Assembly (NCBI GenBank): GCA_031841125.1 | Contig: CM063110.1 | Location: 16,301,626-16,365,625, forward strand | Length of the DNA: 64,000 nt | Reading direction: 5' to 3' | Source of the DNA: Acanthococcus lagerstroemiae | Lineage: Eukaryota; Arthropoda; Insecta; Hemiptera; Eriococcidae | Part shown: positions 52,740 through 63,641 of the stretch, one piece after another | Layout of the letters: each line of letters opens with the position of its first letter | How positions within the stretch are numbered: position 1 is the stretch's first letter | Notes under the pieces: generated by a model | Told to the model about the DNA's origin: nothing | Seen by the model: only the letters and a program-made list of their open reading frames with translations | Databases searched by the model: none | Program-made: the position numbers and the translations under genes

Positions 52740-54225
52740 TTTTTTATGAAGAAAACTAGGGGGCTTCTCCCCCTGGCCGTTTCGCGGCCCAACCCCCCGC
52801 CGTCACTCGCTTTGCTCCTGCCGGCCTTGCTCGGCGCTTCGCGCCTCGTCCGACCATCACAGTCCTCAGTGTTTGGTCTAAAACTTTTGTTCCTGAGTTG
52901 AGGTTTGCTTTGCGCTTCTTTTGCTCCCCCTTTATCAGCGGTCTCCTCAGTCTTCTACGATGAATTCCCTCCTTCTATCCTTTCTTCATCACGAGCCTCC
53001 TCCTCCTCCACCACGACCCCCTCGTTCACCACGGTCGCTGTCCGCCTCCACGGTCGCACTTCAACAGTCGCAGCCCTCCTCAGCCACAAACTCCTCCCCC
53101 ACAACGACCATAATCTCTCACCAGAGGCTTCAGTGTCCACCGTTTGGTCTTTTACCTCCGCAGTATCCCCCCTGCGAACCCTTTCCTTCTGCACATCCGG
53201 GTAGGCCCTGTCCCTAGGACTTTCTCCTCGCCTCCACAACCATCGACCATCACAACCGACCTCCACCAACTGAGCCTTAATCTCTTTACATTACCCTCGC
53301 CATCGCTCCATGACTTTCTCCGTCCACAGCTTCCCCCCCTCCGTTCAGCCCTCCGATCATCACCTAGTCCTCCAACTAGTCTCACCCCGATCACCCTCTT
53401 CCACCCCGAGTGTCCTCCATTAGGACCACGTCCCCCGACCGCCCCCACACCATTATGGCCTTCATTTCTCCCAAGACCTCTTCACTCATCACTACGCCCT
53501 TTCCAATTACGGCCATAATCCTTCGCTACAGCCTTCCTCTTCCACTGCTCCTTCTCGGCGGCCTCCTCATTCCGAGTCCCACGAAGATCCTCTGGTCCTC
53601 AACTCAGGAGCTCCCATCAACATTACCACCTTTCCCCTTCAGACCCCCACCACCAGCCCCTCTCGCACCATGGCTTTCATTTCCCTCCCCAGTCCTTCTT
53701 TCACCCAGGACTTCCTCCTCCACCAGGACCTCTTACTCACCATTACCCCACCCGGGGCCTTTATCTCCCTCTACAGTCCCCGCCACCACCGTGGTTTTCC
53801 TCCCCTTCAGGAGCTCCCTCCTCCACCATGAGTACCTCTTATAACCCCGGGCCCTTATCTACTAAAGTTTTACTGCCCCTACAGGACCCTCACCCACCAC
53901 TACCCCTGGGTTTTATCTCCCTTCACAGCCCCTGTCCTCACTATGGTCTTCCAACCCCCTTGAAGATCCCTGGCTATCCACCCAAGAGCTCTCACAACCG
54001 TGACCACCGCTTCCCCAGAGAGCCCTTCCCCCTCAAGACCCCACCCCGCCACCAGCCTCTCCCGCACCACGGCCATTTTTCTCCCTGGCCCCCTCTCTCA
54101 CCAAGGACTTTCTCCTCCATCAGGTCCTCTTACTCATCTTAACCCCCTGCCCCACCTAGGGCCTCACAAGGGCTCTCCTCCCCCTTCAGGAGCTTCCTCC
54201 ACAACCATGAACCACCTCCTGAGGG
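52740..54225 (+). repeat. CT-rich low-complexity region
   Basis: About 1.5 kb dominated by CCT, CTC and CAC. It starts with a GC-rich stretch (CTTCTCCCCCTGGCCGTTTC). Overlapping open frames exist in several frames on both strands, all proline/serine rich, which is what composition alone produces. A unit of about 395 bases repeats loosely (53,694-53,840 and 54,090-54,225: CACC(C/A)AGGACTT(C/T)CTCCTCC). I do not call a gene here. Confidence 0.6.
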
Positions 54226-54265
54226 TAGGCTACCTCTGGAAAATTGAGCAATTAAGGGGCAGGAT

Positions 54266-54525
54266 AGGCAACCCGCAGCGATTTGAGATCTTGGAGATTA
54301 TGGGTAATTATGTCATTATATGTCTTATTATGTCGGTTATGTCTTAAAACTTGGAGATCTTTTATGTTAAAACAGATTATGTCCTTGAAAGTAGCTGATC
54401 TGCCCCTGCAATTTTTCTGATTTTTAGGTAGGCAACCCGCAGTATGAGTAATTATGTCAGTATATGTCTTTTTATGTCTTATTATGTCTGTTATGTCTTA
54501 AAAGTTATGTCCTTGAAAGTAGCCG
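54266..54525 (+). repeat. Tandem duplication of about 165 bases
   Basis: Both copies run AGGCAACCCGCAG, then GTAATTATGTCA(T/G)TATATG, then TTATGTCTTAAAA, then TTATGTCCTTGAAAGTAGC. The copies start at about 54,267 and 54,430. TTATGTC is itself repeated within them. Confidence 0.7.
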
Positions 54526-54879
54526 GAATTTAGATAACAGGCTCCTTGGAGTTTTTTCCTGGAGGGGGGGGGGTTGGTTTTTAATATATAGAGAGATATC
54601 CCCCCCCTCCTTGGAATTCCACAGGGGGTGTATACCAAAACGAATTCATAACTAATGTTGAAATATTTACCAAATTTCTTATTATTTTTAGCCTATAATC
54701 GTAGTATTAACTTATTCCCTTGAAAGAATTATTATCCCCCCTCAACCAGTTCAGACTATGTTTCTATTATGCTTCTTTTATCATAATCTAAGAAGATTGG
54801 TAGGATAGGTTTTGTAATTTATCGATCGGCGAAATTTTCCGATGTGTGCCATTTATGTAAAATTCTGTGTGTGCTATAT

Positions 54880-56008
54880 GCACAACTGTACTCGTACAGC
54901 GACAAAGACTACGAAGATCTAAAGGAAATGAAAAATTGCGAGCAAAAGGTAGAAAATGAATCAGAAATTCTTGAGAGAGAAGTGGAAAGTATTATTAAAA
55001 AATTAAAGATTAAAAACGCTCCTGGTCAGGACAAAATTTCAAACGAATTTTTTGATGGGAGGAGAAATTGTACTGAAAAACTTGACCAGGTTCTTCAACA
55101 AAATTCTGAAAGAAAAGAAAATCCCAAAAGACAGGAAGCGTTCAGATATTATTCTTACCCTTAAGAAAGGGGGAGGAGACAAGATAAATAATTATAGGCC
55201 GATCAGTCTCAGCTCAAGTATTTCGAAGATTTTCGCTAAGGTTATAGAGGCTGTAGGATAAAACCTTTTCTAATTCAACCCATAGAACAGGACTCCACAA
55301 CAGATCATCTCCACGCCATTAATCAGTTAATCGAGAAATGTAACGAATACCAGGTTGAACTCCATCTGGCCTTCGCAGACTTTGCCAAAGCCTTTGACTC
55401 ACTTAACCACAAATTTTTACTATTAGCACTGAGAAAATCAGGGGGTTCCGGAAACTTTCTTCAAAATTATTAAGAAAATTTACGAGGGGCTAGAAGGTAG
55501 AATTTTAACACATGTAGTTGGAAATTATTTTATGGTCTGAAGGGAAGTAAGGCAGCGAGACCCCTTATCTCCATTATTTGTTCAACTGTGGTCTTGAGGC
55601 AGTGTTCAGAAATTTGGACTGGGGAAAAAGGATATAAAAATTAAGGGAGACCACTTAAATAATTTACGCTTTGCTGACGATGTAGTGCTGATGGCAAGCA
55701 ACAAAGAAGAATTAGAAGACATGATACAGGAACTGAACAGAAACGGGCTGACTGCAGGTCTTAGCATGAATCTGTCCAAAACTGAAGTAATAAATAACCA
55801 AAACAGAATTTACGACATTGAAATTAACGAAGAAAAATTAAAAGGGGTGGAAAGCGTAATATATTTGGGCCAAAAAATTTCATGCACCAAATCACAAGAG
55901 GAAGAAATTGAACATAGAATAACCCTTGCTTGGAATAAATTCTGGTCTCTAAAATTCCTACGCCGTAAGCCCCTTGCCCTGCTTATAGAAACATACATTG
56001 AGTTTTGA
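54880..56008 (+). mobile_element. RTE-like LINE, reverse-transcriptase part, decayed
   Basis: Frames in order: IIKKLKIKNAPGQDKISNEF, RSDIILTLKKGGGDKINNYR followed by PISLSSSISKIFAKVI, then FADFAKAFDSLNHKF-like residues, then DDVVLMASNKEELEDMIQEL and GLSMNLSKTEVI. These are the fingers, palm and FADD regions. Several frameshifts and stops occur. The last 107 codons (55685-56008) are open and end ETYIEF. It may be related to the element at 36,036. Confidence 0.8.
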
Positions 56009-56094
56009 TTTTTTTTTTCACTAAATTATATTTTTCTCAGCCTGTAATAACGCTAAAACATACAGATACGTCTTGGATTGGTGTTTTAGTACAT

Positions 56095-56620
56095 TTTGGG
56101 CCCATAAATATTTGGTTTTAAGCGCTTGGAGTTGATGGCTCCTGTGAAGAGCGGGCTGAAAGTAAGATTCAATACGGGTCCAAAAATTGTCAAGTCCTTT
56201 TCTCGGTATTAGATTTAATTTGTTGGTTTCTAATATCGCTTAGTCAGCTTTTGGGATTAGTTTTTGGTTTTGACCTCCCAGAGTGCCACAGAAAGGGTCT
56301 GAATCTTCTGTTTGGTCTTTTTCGTGATGGATAATCGATGTGTAGGTTTTCAAAGCCTCTGAACCTCTGAATCCGTTTTTTGAGATCCACTTTCAATTTC
56401 GATCCCCTCGGGTATTATTAGAGGGAGCTGGCCTGCATTTGAGTCGTTCCTTCGAATATTTGTCGATTTTAGTTTTTCAAGGTCGCTGAATCCAATTATA
56501 TTTTTGCATACACTCCTCAAGGTGCCACTAAAAGGGGCTGCTCCACGTTTGGGTCGCTTATACAAGCTCTAGTAGTCGATTTAAAGATTTTCAAGGTCAC
56601 CATATGCGATTTCGACGTTA
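56095..56620 (-). repeat. Satellite-like repeat units, minus orientation
   Basis: Units of roughly 120-150 bases with landmarks GATTCAGCGACCTTGAAAA, GAACGACTCAAATGC and GTGGCACCTTGAGG on the minus strand. At least three degenerate units. The same unit in the other orientation occupies 57,085-57,500. Confidence 0.55.
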
Positions 56621-57084
56621 ACTCTGTGATATGCTTTCTCATGTACAACTCAAAGCGAGTTATTGACATTCACAGCATTGATTCTCATTCTTTTGAATGT
56701 AACTTTTGAACCCATCAGGCCCTTGAAATTAGAACCGTGGAGAAAAAAGTACGAGTACAGAGTAAAAAAAAAAAAAAAAAAAATGTGATTATTCTCGAGC
56801 CCTTCTCAAGAGAAACAATTTTGTGCTCACCCCCGCCCCGGCCTCTAAAAAAGTCCAGGCCTGTGGTTAATCCTCTCCTTTCCTCCCCCTATCGAAATGA
56901 TGCAAAGTGGACCTTTTTTGCATATGATTTTTCGAGAATCTTAGAACGCAGTACTTATTGTTGAGTCGACACCCGATAGATGTAATAATATTACAAAGAT
57001 TGAATTTGTAAATATCAGTTCGTTAAATTTTGAATTAGCATGATGGTCTAAAATTAATTACAAGACAGAAATTAGTATGATTCA

Positions 57085-57500
57085 TTCAAGGACCTTGAAA
57101 ACGAATAAATTCTTCACTATCTCCAAAAAACGACCCAAACTGAGTCTCTCAATGCCTTCGTTTATATATACTCGAAAGAGAGAGGGGCGAATACAAAAAA
57201 AACAACTCCAAAAATAGATTCAGCGATCTGAAAACCCTGTAGAACAACTACTTCTGAAAGAAACGATTCGAATGGAGGCTTTCCCCCTCAAGTGGTATCC
57301 GGGGGTTGAAATTGAAAGTAAATTTCAAAAACAAATTCACAGACCTTGAATACCTACAAATAAACTATCATCTTAAAAAACGACCTAAACGGGGGTCCGC
57401 CCTCTCTGATGGCACCGTGAGGGATCAAAATCAAGAACTAACCCCAAATACAGGTTCAGTGACCCTGAAAATCTGTAAATCAGATCCAATATCAGAAGGA
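57085..57500 (+). repeat. Satellite-like repeat units, plus orientation
   Basis: Landmarks AAACGACCCAAACTGAG, AACGACCTAAACGGGGG, GATGGCACCGTGAGGG and GTTCAGTGACCCTGAAAA. About three units, inverted relative to 56,095-56,620. The roughly 460 bases between the two arrays contain an 18-base A run (56,765-56,782) but no gene. Confidence 0.55.
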
Positions 57501-59459
57501 AGAGTAGAACATTTTAAAATATTTTTGAGTTTTCTTTCAGTACCCTTTCCAGAGGAGTTGTTAACTCAAGCGCCCTAAACCAAATTTAAGACTAAAAGTA
57601 CTAAACACCTGAGAAGGGGAGCGTGCATGTGAAATGTGTTTCCCTTATCCAATCGAGCTAAAACTTTCTGGGGATTTGTACTTATTTATTTATAACCTAC
57701 CGGGGGGGGGGGGATTATAAAAATTCCAATGTTCGAAGATAAAGACCATCTTAACCCTTATTGATAGGAGTTACAGTTAAAATAACCTCCAAAAATAACT
57801 GTTTAATTAACCAGAAAAATCTCATTGATACACATGGGAAGAAAGGCCTGAAATGAAACAGAAGACAGGAAGGATGTACGGGAACTACTCAGTTATGGAT
57901 TACTGTTTTCATGACGATCTCAGGTGGAAGTATTATTGAGCTTGTGGCATTTTTTCATGAACGACCCGAAAAACAGGGTGCCCACAAAGAAATGCCGACA
58001 TTTGTCTCCGGTCGCACCTTCCTGCCTTACGACCGGAGGACGTGCTTAGTTCGAAAGATCGGCGTAAGTGGCCGACCAAGAAAAGCTCAGAAAGCCTGAG
58101 GAAGCATCCCGACTAGCTCACAAGAGACCTCTCAGGCGTGGTATTGCCAGGGATAGGAAGGTGGTTACCCAGATCACATGTGAAGTCGTTTCAAGTTCCG
58201 GAACGAAAAGGTGAAGAAAACTGAAAACTTACGTTCTCACATTCTCCTGCAAATTCTCATGGCTCCCCCCCCCCCTCACAAAAGGAACCTTAGAACATAA
58301 CAAACATTTTATTCAAGGAAATAAAAATAGATAATTAGAAATTCCGCGAACGAGAACCACAAGGCGGGTGGCGGACATAAAATGAAACTCCGAAAAAACG
58401 AAGGAACACAGCAATAATGCACGATTCCGGTGGCGGAAAGTTCACGCATCCGCGAAAATGGCCGTTCACGGTACTCCAAAAAGAAATAAGTCAGAATAAC
58501 GAAAAGTTCATAAAACCAAAAATCTCGTAAAGGCGACCAGCAAGAAAAAAAGGAGAAAAGTATCACCCGAAAACATTTTGCGGGTTACAGGTACAACAAG
58601 AAGGTAAGGGAAAAAGTAGGAGTAGGAGGGTAAGGAAATGGAAACGCATCGACGTCACTCCACATGCAGATTTTTGCCTGCATACGGAATGGAGGAGTGG
58701 AATCGGTGCGATCACTCGAGCTTAATTTAGTCGAACTGCGTTTTACCATGCCACAAGCTACAGGAGTGAAATATATGTAATGTCTATAAATACAAGGTAT
58801 TTCACAACTTGGACCCCTCTTTTTTTTTATCTGGAAGTCGGATCTTCGCGGGACAAAAAATTATCTTAACGTGACAATGCCCAGTATTTTTGGGGATAGA
58901 AAATTTTATTCGAGTCCCCCATCTCGAAGAGAGAACATTTTTTCACCAAACAAAAAAAAAACTAGACTCTAACTTGAACTTTCTGTTTATCCCACGTCGA
59001 TGCCACTTCGCGTTCAGAGCAAAAGATGGACGGAATCATCTTTTTTGAACCCTGTGTTGTGTATCTCCTTTTGTATGCCTATGAAATTGCATACTCACTT
59101 ACCCGTGAATACGCTGATAGGCTCTCCAGTCAGAAACGTAGTAAGTTAAATAATCATTTCGGGTAGTACTAACTGATCATGATTTCGTCTTATTGGTCTT
59201 GATTTTATTTTTTGCAGTGTTTTGTTTTGTTTCCTAGTGTAGCTTTTGTTTATATTCGTGAAATCTTGGTGTTCATTATTTTAGTTTTTGATTTTGTGAT
59301 TTTTGTAATTCTCGTTGATTTTCTCAATGTGCCGTGAAGATCTAATGCAATAAATGAATAAAAATATGAGGGAAGAACTAATTCGCGAAACACACTATAC
59401 AAGCCAAGCCGACAGATATGAACACCTCACTTGCGATTTCTAACTTACCGGTTACATTC
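57501..59459. other. No gene recognised
   Basis: Homopolymer runs at 57,703-57,712 (G) and 58,265-58,276 (C). Open frames are short and without motifs. Confidence 0.35.
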
Positions 59460-59750
59460 AACAATTCAAATTAACCCTTGCCCCCTTTACGATGAAATTC
59501 AGATTGTAGGGGCCTAGATTTGTGGTGTTAGTCAATGTACCAATCCGGGTCAGTTTTGCCCATTTTATGGGAACAATGTTGAATGTGTGGTGCAAATGGA
59601 ATATTTGAAATCACCAATGTCCTACTCGAAAACGTGGTTCAATTCCTCGAGCGATTGAATTTTGACATTTTTTGGGTTCAAAATTTGGATTGTTGTGCCC
59701 TAATCGGGGCTCGATCAGAAATCCGATTCGATATTCGAAATCGACGACTC
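59460..59750 (+). repeat. Dispersed repeat unit (plus)
   Basis: GATGAAATTCAGATTGTAGGG and the following 200 bases align with 62,728-62,940 (GATGAAATTTGGATTGTAGGG). Related units in inverted orientation fill 61,600-62,140. Confidence 0.55.
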
Positions 59751-59929
59751 GAGAAATTTCTGTATCGATGTTTAATCAGTACTTTTCTCTTTAAAACTCT
59801 AACGTTGGGTAATTTCACCCCCTTCCCTTTAGGGGAGAGAAAATATGTTTGTCCGAGAAGAAACTAAACCTTCTTAATCGATGAGCTATAATCTCTCGCG
59901 CCAGGTCTAATTATACCTAATACAGTTTT

Positions 59930-60630
59930 CAGGAGTCTCGAATCATCTTGACTATTCATAGTAAGTCCTAAGGCAAGTCTTAACTCAGTCTGAAAGGAAT
60001 TTTAACAATTCTTATCAGTGCCTTAGCGAGCCCTAAAACACTTTAACACAGTTTTAGGAAGTTTTAACGCAGCTTTGACGAACACAATCAGATTTCATTC
60101 AGTTTTCGAGCGTCCAACAAGTCATAGGTAGCTCAGCTCAGTTTTAAGCCGTCTTAGTGAGTGGAGATATAGGTCTAAAGAAGTTTCAGTAAATACTGAC
60201 ACGTATTAACACGGTCTTATCAAGCCCTGAAGAGTCTTAATGTATTCTCAGGGAGTCTTAACCTTATTTTAATTATTTTGAAAGTCTTAACACAAGATTT
60301 AGGAGTCTTTACCAAAGTTGATATAGTCGCAAAAGGCCTTAGCGCGTCTTAACACAGTCTCAAAATTATTTAATTAATTTTATCACTCTCCTCAAGTATT
60401 TAAATTAGTCTTAACATAGTTACGAAGAAGCTTACTGTTAATGAGTTCAAACGATCACTATCTCAAACATTTTTCTTACCGAGTGTGCAACCAATCTAAT
60501 TTGTACGTCTAAGCCTCTGTTTTGAGGTAAAAAAAAAAAAAAAAAAAAAAAAAGAGAGAGAGAAAAAAAACCTAAGGAGTTTTAAAATAGTGTCTTGATG
60601 AGTCCTGATAAATTTTGGTGTTTATAATCT
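59930..60630 (+). repeat. Degenerate AGTCTTAACACAG array
   Basis: More than fifteen variants of AGTCTTAACACAGTTTTA occur over 700 bases, mostly at multiples of about 15 bases (for example near 59,976, 60,042, 60,205, 60,257, 60,285, 60,348 and 60,409). No frame is open across it. It is an old, drifted minisatellite or a run of binding-site-like motifs. Confidence 0.6.
60531..60569 (+). repeat. A-rich run with GA dinucleotides
   Basis: A run of about 23 A, then GAGAGAGAG and 8 A. It interrupts the degenerate array and may be the tail of an inserted retroelement, though no element body was recognised. Confidence 0.5.
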
Positions 60631-61439
60631 TAACAAACTTTAATGGGTTAGCGAGCGTATAGAAGTGAAAATTCGTTAATATTTCAAGTAATTCATAAGT
60701 TTAAAAAAAAAGGGTACTAGGTGCTTCGGAGGCTGGGGCAAGATTTAAATCCGTTAGCCCCTCTTCACAGTTAAAGCTCAGTATGGAATAATAGAAATGA
60801 TTTCAAATTTGTCACCGATCCGGGAAATCAGCGATCTGGAAATTTGGGCTCCTGGAAACATACTTTTGTTTTCAGCATAAATAAATCAAAGGATCAACTC
60901 AAATAATTCAACATGTGAAGTATCTTCGCTTTTGTCTTCTCACTCAGTTGCCACACAGCGATATTATTAATGTTAATTTTCCTGGTTCATATCATTATTT
61001 CCAGAATTTTTTCCATCTTAATATCACTGAATCATTTAAAAACGATTTTCAATCAAAAATTATTTTTTGATTTTAAAAGGGCGATTCTTGAAATATTTTA
61101 CAATATATTAGTCATGATTTTCAAAATTCCTTTTTGGATTATGGCCATATTTATTCGCAATATATTTTACTGTCTATCCGTTCTGCATGTTCAAAAGTTT
61201 GTAATTTTGTGAAACATTTTACGATTTTTTATACCACATCTTCCTGACCGATGGGGTTGAAGTTTTAAAGCGATACGCATGGCTGGCGAATCCTTAGGGG
61301 CAAAACGTGCGCTTGCACTTAATTGGAGCGTGATGGGAAACTCCCAAAATAATGAAAACAAATACATAGCTCGACCACTCAAAAATTCCCCCCCCCGGTC
61401 AGTAGTGCCCACGTTTTGCGAAATTACGAAGTTTTTGAG
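60631..61439. other. No gene recognised
   Basis: A hydrophobic 80-codon open frame (60970-61212) is a product of T-rich sequence. Nothing is supported. Confidence 0.35.
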
Positions 61440-62260
61440 GTTGCACTGAATTGGAAAATGAAAAAGTACTGCCTATGGTGATATACGCGTTACCATTTAG
61501 CTAGATAATATCCGAATTTTGAATTCAGAAAGGGGTACAAATTAAATAGGCTTGAGAAATTGAATTAGGTATCGAAATGAAGTACTCTGCTAATTTTTAA
61601 TATCACACACCAGATTCTTCGTTCGGCCCGAGTTTGGGCCCAAAAATCCGGATTTCGAACCAAAAGAGGCTGGAACTGAATAGGATTCAAATTTGAACGA
61701 GTTATAGGACTTCCTTCTTTTTTTTTTGTGGGGAGGGGGGAAGAATGTCGCTAATATCGAATATCACATCAGATTTTTGATCTGACCCAGACTTGAACCA
61801 CAATACAAATTCAACATTTTCCTAATTAGGACGGGCAAATTAACTTAGATTGAAAAATTGAATAATCTATCGAAATAGTTTTCTTATCTGAGTTTGGATC
61901 TGATTTTGACATTTCGAGTTAGCTCTCAATAGTTGAGTTGCTGTGAGCACCAAATTCGATATTGCATCCTGAAAAGAAATGGGAACACTCTGGGTTAAAA
62001 AAGTAAATGAAGTTCGAAAGATGGGGATGGGTTAATTTCGCATATATGGCTTTAGATTTTCCTTTTGCCCTCAATTAAGGATTCGAAATCAACAATACCA
62101 CACTTTTTATTGATGGTCGAATTCAGTTTATGTGGAAAATATCGGAAGACGGATTTTGGGTACCAGGTACTCAAGTATCTCATTAAATTTAGCATTCGGT
62201 CTCACTTTGGGTCGGAAGGTGTGATTCGCAATGAGAATTGACAAATTTTACTGTGCAAGT
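61440..62260 (-). repeat. Dispersed repeat units (minus)
   Basis: Several units with TATCGAATATCACA(T/C)CAGATT, a GGGCCCAAAA-like motif, and AAATTGAAT(A/T)(A/G)-type motifs, roughly 170-200 bases apart. They look like inverted relatives of 59,460-59,750 and 62,690-62,940. Alignment by eye is loose. Confidence 0.4.
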
Positions 62261-62689
62261 TGAAGGATTTCTAGGTATAAATATCGTTCACAAGTTGTAT
62301 TAGGTGAAATCGAAAATCGACTTTACTGCCCTTTTCTGCCACCTTTGTGGGTTAAATGGAAGCTTCTGACAAGCTCTGTCAAACAACCAAATCGTCACTG
62401 TTCCAAGTCTGGTAAACTGTACTTATTCCAGAGGTCATTCTTTCGACTCACTGTGTGGCACAGAGACAAAGACTTCAATTTTATCCAACAAACTTGTACT
62501 TCCACCTTCACGAGCTTAGTGAAAATCATTTTCACTTTGACATTGGAAAAAAAAATTGAAAAATTATTGTCGCTTTTATTTTGAGGATAGAAAACTGGCT
62601 TCATAGGTATTCTGAAACAAAATGTAATAAAATAATTCGAACTTGACTATCATAAATAAACTTATCAAAATACCTAGTTGGATTTTTCC

Positions 62690-62940
62690 AGTCAAATTGC
62701 TTCTCCTTCACCCTCCATGATGAAATTTGGATTGTAGGGGCTCAAGTTTGCGATGTTCACTTTTTTCTTAATCAATCAGTTTTGGCCATTTGATGGGGAA
62801 AATGTTGAATTTGTGCTCCTCCCAAAATATGATAGTATATTCAGTTTTTGGAGCAAAATTAATTTTAATCATTTTTAGGTTTTGGGCCTAATCAGGACCG
62901 GATGAAAAATGTGATGCGCTATTCAAAATCAATTTAAAAA
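62690..62940 (+). repeat. Dispersed repeat unit (plus), second copy
   Basis: Aligns with 59,460-59,750 through GATTGTAGGGGC, TTTTGGCCATTT(G)ATGGGGAA, and the TTGGGCCTAATCAGGACCGGAT region. It ends just before the second coiled-coil exon block. Confidence 0.55.
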
Positions 62941-63074
62941 AAAACTATTTCGAAACATTGTTTAGTTCCTTGAGTTGATTATAGGAAGCAGTTCGCACAT
63001 CAGGTATTTGTTCTAGCGCGGCTCATGCAAATTCTGTACTGAATGTACTAATTGATACATATCTTCCTTTACAG

Positions 63075-63408
63075 GATCTAGTTCTCCAGTTCATCTCCGT
63101 GTTGTATAGACCAGATTTTGCCAACTTAAACCTTCCTGATTGCCCAAAATACCGAAATTATGGGCCAATTGATTAGTACATCGCCTGTAAAGGGAGAAAG
63201 CGAAGAACGCCTCTTGTGTATGATACAGGAACTTAATGAAAAGATGGTACTTTTCGAGAGAAAGATGAATACGTGCGAACGAAGGATGAATGAGTACGAA
63301 CAAAGGACGGAAGAGTGCGAACAAAGGATACATGAGTGCGAACAAATCATGAAAGGTTACATTTCATCGAAGGATTTGAATAACGCAACACCGAATGCAG
63401 GTAAATAG
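63075..63408 (+). CDS. Coiled-coil exon, copy 2 (diverged)
   Basis: The block aligns with 23,540-23,910: GTACTAATTGATACATAT before the acceptor (CTTCCTTTACAG), CCAGTTCATCTCCGTGTTGT after it, and TGTTTCGGTTCATTAGCC downstream. The original frame from the acceptor has stops, but an ATG at 63160 opens 82 codons to TAG at 63406-63408. The protein starts MGQLISTSPVKGESEERL and then has repeated seven-residue units (ERKMNTCERRMNEYEQRTEE and so on), a strong coiled-coil pattern with C, E and R. Either it starts at this internal ATG or the first part has degenerated. Function unknown. Confidence 0.5.
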
Positions 63409-63641
63409 ATAATATAAGGCAGAAATGTTTGTTAGTTGTTGGTACTTGATGTGTTTCGGTTCATTAGCCACTACCAGTATTCGATATAAATACCTAGTCA
63501 GATTAAAAATGTAATATCTTTACTTAGTTATCTATAGTTAGTTCATTGTAGAGTTACCTAAATCTGGTCTTGGGGCTTGAATCGTTTTAACCATTGTCGG
63601 TTGATCTCGGTGCCGAGTAACTGAATAGCCTATGTGCTGAA

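Larger units (their letters stand above)
52458..54860. mobile_element. 2.4-kb segment with inverted ends
   Basis: AAATGGCACGCATCGGCGAAA near 52,464 is matched by the inverse of TTTTCCGATGTGTGCCATTT near 54,835. The two ends share about 30 bases with few mismatches and each contains a small palindrome (CATCGGCGAAATTTGCCGATG). Between them is a CT-rich block and a tandem duplication. No transposase frame. It could be a large non-autonomous DNA element. Confidence 0.5.

Noticed and set aside
52905..54347. Long overlapping proline/serine-rich open frames on both strands
   Set aside because: They follow from CT-rich composition: several frames are open at once on both strands, there are no domain motifs, and no splice or start context is convincing.
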